A DNA stretch of 64,000 nucleotides from Methylobacterium sp. DB0501 (GTDB taxonomy: Bacteria; Pseudomonadota; Alphaproteobacteria; Rhizobiales; Beijerinckiaceae), in NCBI RefSeq assembly GCF_011043735.1, contig NZ_JAAKGV010000014.1:124001-188000 (forward strand), in the 5' to 3' direction. This document shows positions 1-9,598 of the stretch, piece after piece. A model generated the notes under the pieces. The model was not told the origin of the DNA and ran no database searches. It saw only the letters and a list, made by a program, of their open reading frames with translations. Numbering within the stretch: the first letter of the stretch is position 1; the number at the start of each line of letters is the position of its first letter. A program made the position numbers and the translations under genes.

Positions 1-33
1 CTCGACGACGAGAAGACCGAGGACGCGGCCTGA
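1..33 (+). CDS. C-terminal end of an unidentified gene (partial)
   Basis: The first 33 bases read in frame as LDDEKTEDAA followed by TGA. An acidic, alanine-ended tail like this is typical of a protein C-terminus, and the following 250 bases look intergenic. The rest of the gene lies outside the window, so no function can be given. It could also be a chance open frame. Confidence 0.4.
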   Translation, partial: LDDEKTEDAA

Positions 34-286
34 ATCCGCGTCCCTCGTCCGAAGAAAACCGCATTTCACGGGTTTTGGGCGACACCATGGACTGCGCCGC
101 GCCGGCGCGATCCTCCGCGCCGCGCCGCGATCACTGTCGCGGTGCGCCACGGCACATCGCGAACGCTCACGCGGGCATGCGGCCTGGGTGTGGCTGCCGT
201 GCGATGGCACGGCCTGGGTTCACGTGTTTACTAATCTAGATGATCAGCGTGGCCGCTTCGCCGGCCGCGGCTTCGAGGAGAGGACC

Positions 287-2353
287 ATGGCTCCCAGGCG
301 CAGGACCGGCCGGAACACCGGTGCGGCGGCGACCCTCGCGGTGCTGCTGGCCGCGCAAGCTGGCCTGTCGGGGGTGCGGGCCGAGGGGGTGGCCGCGTCG
401 CCCGCGACCGGCGCGACCGTCGCGAGCGTGCCCGACCCGGGGTCCTCCGACCAGGTGACCTCCGCTCCGGCAACGCCCGCTCCGGCGATCACCATCATCC
501 CGGATAACCCGGCCTCGCCTCCGGCCGGGGTGCAACAGCCCACGGCGACCGCGCCCGAGGCCGCCCCGGTCCAGCCCGCCGCCCTGCCGGGCGCCACCGT
601 TCCGGGCACTCCCGCGCCTGCCCCGGCCGACGCGCCGGCGGCACCGGTGGAGAGCGCGGCCCCCGCCCTGCCCCCGCCCGCCCCCGGCGACCCGGTGGCC
701 GAGGTGGTGGCGGTGCGCCTCGCCGACCCGAATTTCAGCCTGATCCGCCGCCTCTCCACCAAGCAGCGCGAGGCAATGCAGGCCTTCTACGCGCTCGGCG
801 CGTTCAAGTCGGTCTGGCTCACCGAGACCGGCTGGTCGGACGCCGCCAAGGCGGTGATCGCCCGGCTGCAGGCGGCGGGCGAGGACGGGCTCGATCCCCT
901 CGCCTACCCGATTCCGCTCCTCGACCCCCCCCATGCCAAGCCCGCCGACCTCGCCGAGGCCGACCTGAAGCTCTCGGCCGCCGCGGTCCTGTATGCCCGC
1001 GACGCCCGCGGCGGGCGCCTCGAACCCTCGCGTCTGTCGCGCTTCATCACCCCGAAGCTCGACCTGCCCGGGGCCGACGCGGTGCTGACCCGCCTGACCC
1101 CGGCGGGGTCGAATGCCGGCTCCCTGCTCCAGGCCTACAACCCGGGCCAGCCCGGCTACCTCGCCCTCAAGGCGAAGCTCGCGTCGTTGCGCGCCCAGCA
1201 GCCGAACCGCGCCGTGCCGATGGTGCGCCTGCCGAAGGGTCCGGCGCTGAAGACCGGCATGCGCGATCCCCGGGTGCCGCTGATCCGCGCCCGGTTCGGC
1301 CTCGGCGGCGCCTCCGACGCCACCGCCTACGACGAGGGCGTGGCCACCGCCGTCGCGAGCTTCCAGCGCGAGCGCGGGATGAAGGCGAGCGGCATCCTCG
1401 ATCCCGCGACCGTGGCGGCTCTGGCCGGTGCCGCGCCGGGCAAGCAGGAAGCCGACATCCTCGCCAACATGGAGCGCTGGCGCTGGCTGCCGGCCGATCT
1501 CGGCCGCACCCACGTCTTCGTCAACATCCCCGAATACAAGGTGCGGGTGATCCGCGACGGCCGCGTCCTCGACGAATCCCGGGTGATCGTCGGCAAGCCC
1601 GATTCGCCGACGCCGATCTTCTCGGGCGAGATGACCTACGCGGTGGTCAACCCGTCCTGGACGGTGCCGCCCTCGATCCTCAAGAGCCAGTTCCTGCCCG
1701 GCCTCGCCCGCGACCCGAACTACGCGGCGCGCCTCGGCTACCAGGTGGTGAAGCGCGGCAACGGCATCGCCATCCGGCAGCCGCCGGGCGAGCGCAACGC
1801 GCTGGGCTTCATCAAGTTCATGTTCCCCAACGACCACGCGGTCTACCTGCACGACACGCCGAACCGCAGCCTGTTTTCCCGCTTCGAGCGGGCGCTGAGC
1901 CACGGCTGCGTGCGCGTCGACGATCCGTTCCGCTTCGCGCAGGTCGTGCTCGGGCCGCGCTGGCCGACGGAGCGGCTGAAGGCGCTGATCGGCAAGGGCG
2001 AGCGCACGGTGATGCTGCCCGAGAAGCTGCCGGTGCACCTCGCCTACTTCACCCTGGAGGCGGATTCGACCGGGACGTTGCGCAGCCTGCCCGACCTCTA
2101 CGGCATCAATGCCCGGGTGAAGGTGGCGCTCGGCCTCTCGACCGAGGCGCTGCCGGCGGAAGCCGGCCAGAAGCCGAAGGCGAAGCCGCCGGCCGCGGCC
2201 CCGCACACCCACCGCGACGTCGCGCAAGGCGCGCCCCGCCCCGCGCCGCGCCGCCCGGTGGCGACGGCGACCGTCCCCGACGAGCCGGCGGTGGTGCAGC
2301 CGGCGCCGGACTATTTCGGCGAGACCGGGGCGATCCGGCGGGGGTGGTGGTAG
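287..2353 (+). CDS. L,D-transpeptidase, YcbB/LdtD-like (YkuD domain)
   Basis: Predicted periplasmic enzyme that forms 3-3 cross-links in peptidoglycan. The 688-residue protein starts with a basic and then hydrophobic signal segment (about residues 1-34), followed by a Pro/Ala-rich linker. A peptidoglycan-binding fold comes next (about residues 320-390), then a YkuD catalytic domain whose signature SHGCVRVDD contains the nucleophile Cys541 and His539. The C-terminal 80 residues are Pro/Ala-rich and low in complexity. The ATG at 287 is preferred over the in-frame start at 188 because GAGGAGAGG lies just upstream and the signal peptide follows directly. Large Ldts with an N-terminal scaffold are the usual form in alphaproteobacteria. 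It is followed by another wall-related gene on the same strand after a 517-bp gap. Confidence 0.9.
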   Translation: MAPRRRTGRNTGAAATLAVLLAAQAGLSGVRAEGVAASPATGATVASVPDPGSSDQVTSAPATPAPAITIIPDNPASPPAGVQQPTATAPEAAPVQPAALPGATVPGTPAPAPADAPAAPVESAAPALPPPAPGDPVAEVVAVRLADPNFSLIRRLSTKQREAMQAFYALGAFKSVWLTETGWSDAAKAVIARLQAAGEDGLDPLAYPIPLLDPPHAKPADLAEADLKLSAAAVLYARDARGGRLEPSRLSRFITPKLDLPGADAVLTRLTPAGSNAGSLLQAYNPGQPGYLALKAKLASLRAQQPNRAVPMVRLPKGPALKTGMRDPRVPLIRARFGLGGASDATAYDEGVATAVASFQRERGMKASGILDPATVAALAGAAPGKQEADILANMERWRWLPADLGRTHVFVNIPEYKVRVIRDGRVLDESRVIVGKPDSPTPIFSGEMTYAVVNPSWTVPPSILKSQFLPGLARDPNYAARLGYQVVKRGNGIAIRQPPGERNALGFIKFMFPNDHAVYLHDTPNRSLFSRFERALSHGCVRVDDPFRFAQVVLGPRWPTERLKALIGKGERTVMLPEKLPVHLAYFTLEADSTGTLRSLPDLYGINARVKVALGLSTEALPAEAGQKPKAKPPAAAPHTHRDVAQGAPRPAPRRPVATATVPDEPAVVQPAPDYFGETGAIRRGWW

Positions 2354-2870
2354 GCACCCTCTACGCTTCGGCTTCCCCGGACTTCATCCTGGGGCCGCGA
2401 CTGCCGCCCGTCGATCGCGTTCAGCCGAGACGCGTGGCCGGCGGTCGCGCCGCCGGACCGGGCACGGGCATCGACCTCTCGCGAGAGCGAGAAAGCGACC
2501 ATATATTTTTGCACCGCGATAGACTGCCGTCTCGGCACCGCGTCGGGCTCGATCCCGCGGCCGATGGTCTTGGCACGCCGCCGACCAGGATTTCCTCGAC
2601 GGAGATTGCGGCGCATCTCTGCTCGCATCGTCTTGCGAATGACGTCAGGACCGACGTGATCGTCTCCACGACGATCCGGCCTCGGCGTTCCGTTTCCAAC
2701 GTCAGCCGCTCGGTCCCACGAAATCGTGAAGCGCGGCCGATTTTTGCCACGGTTGAGGCTTAGCGCTGCGCCCCATCCTGTCGCAGGGACCCGGTAACTG
2801 TTTGTTGACGGTTCTCGGCAACCTTGCGTTCACCATGGCGGCCACGCGGCCCGAGCGAGGATGAGGGATC
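2354..2870. other. 517-bp intergenic region without a supported gene
   Basis: Open frames on both strands here have no recognisable domain and Arg/Ser-rich composition. A short AT-rich spot (catatattttt near 2500) and a TTGACG at 2805-2810 could belong to a promoter for the DUF882 gene, but I see no good -10 at the right distance. Confidence 0.5.
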
Positions 2871-4439
2871 GTGCGAGCGCTCAAGCGTGCCGGAAGCGGG
2901 GTGGCCGATGCGGCGGCCCGGGGATCGCGCTCCTGCCGGCGCGGCGCGCTGGCGCTGGTCGCCTGCCTGACCGCGGTGATCGCCTCGACCAGCGACACCC
3001 AGGACGCGGTCGCCAACGGCGACACCCGCACGATCTCGATCTTCCACGAGCACACCAAGGAGGGCGCGTCGATCACGTTCAAGCGTGACGGGCGCTACGA
3101 CCGGGCCGCCCTGGAGCAGCTGAACTGGCTGCTGCGCGACTGGCGCCTCGACGAGCCGATCAAGATGGACCCGCGCCTGTTCGACGTGGTGTGGGAAGCC
3201 CACCGCGCCGTCGGCTCGCAGGACGCGATCCACGTTGTCTCGGCCTATCGCTCGCCGAAGACCAACGCCGCCTTACGCCGGCGCTCCCGCGCGGTAGCCG
3301 AGCACAGCCAGCACATGCTCGGCAAGGCGATGGATTTCTACCTCGCCGACGTCTCGATCGACCAGATCCGGGCGATCGGCATGCAGATGCAGCGCGGCGG
3401 CGTGGGCTGGTACCCGCACGCCAACAGCCCCTTCGTCCATCTCGACGTCGGCTCGGTGCGCTCTTGGCCGCGGATGAGCCACGACCAGCTCGCCCGCCTG
3501 TTTCCCGACGGCCGCACCGTCCACCTGCCCGCCGACGGCCGGCCGATGGCGGGCTACGAGATGGCCAAGGCCGAGATCCTGGCCCGCGGCGGCAGCGTGA
3601 TGGGCGTGGGCCAAGCGATCGCCGCGGCGGACGAGGAGGACAGCCCGAACGTCGTAGGCCAGTTCTTCGCCATGCTGTTCGGCGGGTCCAAACCCGCCGC
3701 GCCGCCGCCGGCGCCGGTGGTTCTGGCCGGCCGCGCCGGCCGCGTCCGCCCGGTGGCGCTGGCCAGCGCCCAGCCGGAGGATGCCGGCACCCGCGACGCC
3801 CTCGCTTACGCCGCCCCGGCGGCCCCCGCCGCCCTCCTGCAGCCGGCCGCGCCCCGACAGGCCGCCCTGCAGCCCGAGCCGGTGCAGCCGGAGACCGCAG
3901 CGCCGGTCGCCGCACCGGAGCCGGAGATGCGCGCCGCCGAGACGGTGGCGGCCGGGCTGCCGGCGGCCCCGCTGCCGCCCCGGCGTCCGTCGGAATTCGC
4001 CGCTCTGGCCGAGGCGCTGGTCGCCGCGCCGCCGCCAATCATGGTGCCGCTGCCCCCGGCCCGCCCGGCCTCGGTGCAGGTCGCTTCCGCCGAGGCCGAT
4101 CCTGCGGCCCTCGGCGCGATGCTCCAGCCGCGGCCCCGTCTGGCGCCCTCCCCCGCCGAGCCGAAGGCGCCGGAGCCCAGATCCGCGGAATCCAAGTCTT
4201 CGGAAGCCAAGTCGTCGGATTCGAAGACGCAGCTGCGCGCCTTGTTCAGCGCCGCGGTGGCCGCGCCCGCCGCCGAGGCCGCCGCGGTGCGCCTCGTCCA
4301 GCGGCCCAGGCCCGGCCCTCCGCCCGCCGGCCTCGTCGCCGCCCCCGCCGGCGCGGTCGCGACCCGCTTCCGGGCCGGATCGAGCGAGGACGTGCCGAGC
4401 GCCGGCCGCTTCAGCGGGCCGGCGGTGGGACGGCGCTGA
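2871..4439 (+). CDS. DUF882 family (YcbK-like, peptidase M15 fold) protein
   Basis: Predicted exported wall peptidase-like protein. Residues 1-48 form a basic plus hydrophobic export signal. Residues about 50-205 match the DUF882/YcbK domain, related to zinc D-Ala-D-Ala carboxypeptidases of family M15. The zinc-site pattern is visible: SQHMLGKAMDF gives His148 and Asp155, and FVHLD gives His190. Residues 260-522 are a long Pro/Ala-rich, low-complexity tail, much longer than in the minimal family, with Glu/Ser/Lys repeats near 440. The GTG start has GAGGATGAGGG upstream. Its 3' end overlaps the convergent GH19 gene by 29 bp. The substrate is not known; murein is inferred from the family and the neighbouring Ldt. 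Confidence 0.85.
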   Translation: MRALKRAGSGVADAAARGSRSCRRGALALVACLTAVIASTSDTQDAVANGDTRTISIFHEHTKEGASITFKRDGRYDRAALEQLNWLLRDWRLDEPIKMDPRLFDVVWEAHRAVGSQDAIHVVSAYRSPKTNAALRRRSRAVAEHSQHMLGKAMDFYLADVSIDQIRAIGMQMQRGGVGWYPHANSPFVHLDVGSVRSWPRMSHDQLARLFPDGRTVHLPADGRPMAGYEMAKAEILARGGSVMGVGQAIAAADEEDSPNVVGQFFAMLFGGSKPAAPPPAPVVLAGRAGRVRPVALASAQPEDAGTRDALAYAAPAAPAALLQPAAPRQAALQPEPVQPETAAPVAAPEPEMRAAETVAAGLPAAPLPPRRPSEFAALAEALVAAPPPIMVPLPPARPASVQVASAEADPAALGAMLQPRPRLAPSPAEPKAPEPRSAESKSSEAKSSDSKTQLRALFSAAVAAPAAEAAAVRLVQRPRPGPPPAGLVAAPAGAVATRFRAGSSEDVPSAGRFSGPAVGRR

Positions 4440-5322
4440 GCGCCGCGGAGGCGGCCGGGGCGGGAACCGGGGTCGCCGGCACGGCATTCGCCGACAGCAC
4501 CGGCCAGGTTCGCGCGCCGACGATGCCGTCCGGACCGAGCCCGGCCGTGGCCTGGAGGTGCTGCACGGCCAGGAGCGTGGCCGGACCGAAATCGCCGTCG
4601 ATGGCGATCGGGTAGCCCCGCGCGGCGAGCAGGCGCTGCAACGCCGCGACGTCGGGTCCCACATCCCCGAGATGCAGCACGGGCTGGTCCGGCGTCGGAC
4701 CCGGCGCGACCGTGTCCGCCGCCAGGTCGGCCAGGACCGCCTTGGCGCGCTTGAGGTAGAAGATCCGGTCGTCGAGCCCGTTCTGGCCGCCATTGATCAC
4801 CTTCGTGATGGCGGTGATGTCGTCGGCGTCGGCGAGCTGGTTGAGGCTGAGGCGCTTCCCGCTGCTGGCCCGGTAGGTACGGGTGGTCCAGAATGCGCAG
4901 GCGATCCGCAGCGACACGACCGGCTCGGCCGCGAGGGTCGGGTCGTCCTCGAGATCGAGGTGCAGCAGGGCGCCGAAGCTGCGATAATTCGCCCGGCCGG
5001 TGAGCTGGAACAGGCCGCGCCCCTTGTAGCGCGGGCCGTCCCCGGGCGTGGTGTTGCCGAGGTCGGCCCGACCGTTATAGGCGGTGCCGCTGGCATATTC
5101 CTGCGTCGTGCAGAAGCTGTCCGATTCGTGGGCCGCCTGTGCCAGGAAATGCGCGATCCGCAGCGGCGTGTCGATCTGCGATTGGGCGAGTGTCGTCGCC
5201 AGGACCGGCCCGATCGCTGTGATGATCGCCGCCTGATTGGTCTTGCGCGTCCCGCTCTGCTTGCGTGCGATCGCGAACAGCGTGCTGGCATCGATCGGCA
5301 GCATGGTCCGTCCCCCCGTCAT
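4411..5322 (-). CDS. GH19 glycosidase (chitinase/endolysin-like) with C-terminal peptidoglycan-binding domain
   Basis: Predicted muramidase/chitinase-type hydrolase of 303 residues. The first two thirds carry GH19 features: FLAQAAHES with Glu66, a second Glu at TTQEYASG (Glu75), and YKGRGLFQLTGRANY. The last 90 residues form a PG_binding_1 repeat (LGDVGPDVAALQRLL ... IDGDFGPAT). No signal peptide is visible, which fits a phage-type endolysin or a protein exported by another route. The start at 5322 has GGAGG six bases upstream; the ATG at 5304 with GGGGGACGG upstream is nearly as good. It converges on the DUF882 gene. A phage origin is possible because many such enzymes are endolysins, but no other phage gene is nearby. 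Confidence 0.85.
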   Translation of the reverse strand: MTGGRTMLPIDASTLFAIARKQSGTRKTNQAAIITAIGPVLATTLAQSQIDTPLRIAHFLAQAAHESDSFCTTQEYASGTAYNGRADLGNTTPGDGPRYKGRGLFQLTGRANYRSFGALLHLDLEDDPTLAAEPVVSLRIACAFWTTRTYRASSGKRLSLNQLADADDITAITKVINGGQNGLDDRIFYLKRAKAVLADLAADTVAPGPTPDQPVLHLGDVGPDVAALQRLLAARGYPIAIDGDFGPATLLAVQHLQATAGLGPDGIVGARTWPVLSANAVPATPVPAPAASAALSAVPPPAR

Positions 5323-5439
5323 GACAGGCCTCCGACCCGGCTTGCCCGAGTCGGAATCGCGGCGATTCGCGCGCCCGCCAAGATCATGGCAATGATCCAT
5401 GCTGTGAAGGGCCGTCATCGGAAATCATTTTTTCAGCCG

Positions 5440-5534
5440 AGGGCCGCCGCCAACGGTCGGCGCCGCAAGGATATGGCATCTATACTTTATATTTTAATCA
5501 TCAAAATAAAATGGGTCTGCTATCAAGAATATAT
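5440..5534 (-). promoter_or_regulatory. AT-rich upstream region of the GH19 gene
   Basis: The stretch 5468-5520 is strikingly AT-rich for this genome. Read on the minus strand it contains TTGATG and, downstream, TATAAAG and TATAGAT, all promoter-like. It lies 120-200 bases upstream of the GH19 start. Exact -35 and -10 boxes cannot be fixed by eye. Confidence 0.4.
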
Positions 5535-5565
5535 TCGGCAGGCTTGCATGAAACACGCCTGCCGA
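5535..5565 (-). terminator. Hairpin after the LOV-kinase gene
   Basis: TCGGCAGGC and GCCTGCCGA form perfect 9-bp arms around a 13-base loop, starting nine bases past the kinase stop codon. On the minus strand the stem is followed by the AT-rich ATATATTCTTG, which suits an intrinsic terminator of the che-LOV cluster. Confidence 0.65.
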
Positions 5566-5573
5566 TCTGCCGA

Positions 5574-8036
<2,463 letters not shown>

Positions 8037-8109
8037 GCGCGACCGCCCGGGCATGGGGACCCGCGAGAGCATGAGCACCCGCCGGGGATGGGGATCGCGC
8101 CGGCTCCCG

Positions 8110-8787
8110 TCATGCGTCCGGGTCGCCGAGGGCGCGGGCGATGAACTCGTCCACCAGGGCGCGCAGGTTGTCGAGGGAGGGCAGGTCCATCAGCATCGCC
8201 AGGTAGCCGCGGATGTCGCGCTCGCTCACCGAGAAGTCGATGTAGAGGAACAGCACCAGGGCGTCGGCCACCGGATCGGTCGCCTGGCCCGCCCCGATTT
8301 GGCCCGCCTCCATCCCGAAGATCCGCGGGCCGTCGCCGCGCGCGATGCCGGGCAGCGACATGGTCAGCGTGCGCCGGAGCATGTTGGCCATCGTGGCGAG
8401 GCAGCCGTTGAGGATGATGTTGCCGGTCTCCGCCAGGGCCTCGTCCTCGAGGGCGGCGACCTCCTCGGGCGTCAGCTCCTCGCCGGCGACGGCCCTGACC
8501 AGCTCGCGGCCGTTCTCCTGGGGGAAGATCAGCAGGGCGCGGCCCGCGAAGGCGCCCTCGAAATCCTGGTGCACCACCACGAGGGGCGCGGCCTCGCGCT
8601 CGCCGATCAGGCGGGCGGCGGCGGCGCGCGAGACGATCTCCACCGAGGGCACCGAGAGCAATACCTGGGTGCCGATCATCTTGCGCAGGCTCGCCGCGGC
8701 ACGGCTGACGCCGATATTGACGAGCTCGGTGAAGGCGTCCTGCTGCAGCTCGGTCAGGCTGGCGGCGTCGTGGCGATCGCTCCTCAC
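8110..8787 (-). CDS. cheC: CheC-type CheY-P phosphatase
   Basis: Predicted phosphatase acting on phosphorylated CheY. The 225-residue protein carries two copies of the CheC active motif. In the first, Asp17, Glu21 and Asn24 are followed by Pro47 (N-x22-P). In the second, Glu120 and Asn123 are followed by Pro146 with the same spacing, with Glu replacing the usual Asp/Ser four residues before Glu120. Two centres distinguish CheC from single-site CheX. The GTG start overlaps the cheY stop by 4 bp (GTGA at 8784-8787), so the two are likely translationally coupled, and that CheY is the natural substrate. No CheD gene, the usual CheC partner, is seen in the window. Confidence 0.85.
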   Translation of the reverse strand: MRSDRHDAASLTELQQDAFTELVNIGVSRAAASLRKMIGTQVLLSVPSVEIVSRAAAARLIGEREAAPLVVVHQDFEGAFAGRALLIFPQENGRELVRAVAGEELTPEEVAALEDEALAETGNIILNGCLATMANMLRRTLTMSLPGIARGDGPRIFGMEAGQIGAGQATDPVADALVLFLYIDFSVSERDIRGYLAMLMDLPSLDNLRALVDEFIARALGDPDA

Positions 8788-9194
8788 GGGGCGGCGTTCC
8801 GGCGCAGGCGGAGGGCGGCACCCGAGAGGAAGCCCGCCAGGGCCTCCCCGGTCAGGGGCTTGGCCATGAAGGCGGCGTCGAGCTGGCGGGCGCGGGCGAT
8901 CACCTCGTCCTGGATGTTGGCCGAGACCACGGCGATCGGCATGCCGGGCCTCATGGCGCGCAGTTCCTCGGCGAGGGCGAGGCCGTCCTTGCCCGGCATG
9001 TTGAAGTCGAGGAGCGCGACGTCGACCGGCTCGCCGGCCACCACGGCCAGGGCCTCGTCGGCATTCGCGGCCTCGCGCATCACCCAGTCCGGCCTGAGCT
9101 GGCGCAGCAGCCGCAGGGCGACGGCCCGGGCGAGCTTGCTGTCGTCCACGACGAGGGCGGTGACGGGCGCGGAGGCGGTCGGTGACTGCGACAT
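8784..9194 (-). CDS. Single-domain response regulator (CheY-like)
   Basis: A 136-residue stand-alone receiver. The acid pocket is Asp17-Asp18, the phospho-acceptor Asp63 is in LLDFNMPG, and the conserved Ser91 and Lys112 are present. There is no output domain, so it signals by protein contact, as CheY does. It overlaps cheC by 4 bp and follows a 155-bp gap after the STAS gene that contains a hairpin. It could therefore be transcribed separately from the cheA group. It may bind a motor, or relay phosphate to another system; the sequence does not decide. Confidence 0.88.
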   Translation of the reverse strand: MSQSPTASAPVTALVVDDSKLARAVALRLLRQLRPDWVMREAANADEALAVVAGEPVDVALLDFNMPGKDGLALAEELRAMRPGMPIAVVSANIQDEVIARARQLDAAFMAKPLTGEALAGFLSGAALRLRRNAAP

Positions 9195-9300
9195 GGGCGG
9201 CCTCTAGGCGGTTTTCGCCGAAAGGGGAATGGCGCCCGCATGGACTCCCGGGGACGTGACGCCCGGGCGCGGCGGGCGACCGTGCCGGACCGACATAATC

Positions 9301-9329
9301 GAAAACCGGCAAATGCGCGCCCGGTTTTC
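9301..9329 (-). terminator. Inverted repeat between the STAS gene and cheY
   Basis: GAAAACCGG and CCGGTTTTC form perfect 9-bp arms with an 11-base loop, 21 bases after the STAS stop codon. The stem ends in TTTTC, giving a weak U-tract. It could terminate or attenuate transcription between the che core and the cheY-cheC-kinase group. Confidence 0.5.
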
Positions 9330-9349
9330 TGCGTCATGCGTCGCGCACA

Positions 9350-9598
9350 TCAGGACAGGTCCGGCACGTCCAGCAGCGGTGCGAGCCAGCGCGCCGCGAA
9401 GGGATCGCCGCAGACGCCGCGGAGCGGCGGACGCAGCCGCACCAGAACCTGCACCACCGCCGTATGGAGGCCGGTGCAGCCGCTCCACTCCACGGCCGTC
9501 CCCGGTCGGGCGAGGAGCAGTGCGGCCAGGGTCTCGGCCTCCTCGACCGGGCAGGCGCCCTCGAGCCGGATGAGGTCCCCGTCGCGGCGCACACTCAC
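9350..9598 (-). CDS. STAS-domain protein following CheA
   Basis: An 82-residue single-domain protein whose pattern matches a STAS (anti-sigma-factor-antagonist-like) fold: a short beta start with RLEG, then VEWSGCTGLHTAVVQVL, where the STAS serine/aspartate region falls, and a C-terminal helix. The GTG start overlaps the cheA stop by 4 bp (GTGA at 9595-9598), so CheA and this protein should be made together. Rhizobial che operons also carry a small protein next to cheA (CheS) that helps drain phosphate from CheY1. An equivalent role is possible but is only inferred from position and size. The usual phosphorylatable Ser of STAS antagonists is not clear here. Confidence 0.7.
   Translation of the reverse strand: MSVRRDGDLIRLEGACPVEEAETLAALLLARPGTAVEWSGCTGLHTAVVQVLVRLRPPLRGVCGDPFAARWLAPLLDVPDLS

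Noticed and set aside
236-2227. A 663-codon open frame on the minus strand opposite the L,D-transpeptidase gene
   Set aside because: It is His/Arg/Gly/Asp-rich with no domain and mirrors the codon bias of the real gene; long antisense frames are expected at this GC content.
2344-2763. A 139-codon plus-strand frame after the L,D-transpeptidase gene
   Set aside because: It has no ribosome site, no recognisable motif and a composition like non-coding DNA.
2805-2833. TTGACG as a promoter for the DUF882 gene
   Set aside because: At 16-18 bases downstream there is no acceptable -10 box, so it is mentioned but not called.
4411-5322. The GH19 enzyme as evidence for a prophage
   Set aside because: No integrase, capsid, tail or holin gene and no attachment-site repeats are seen in the flanks.
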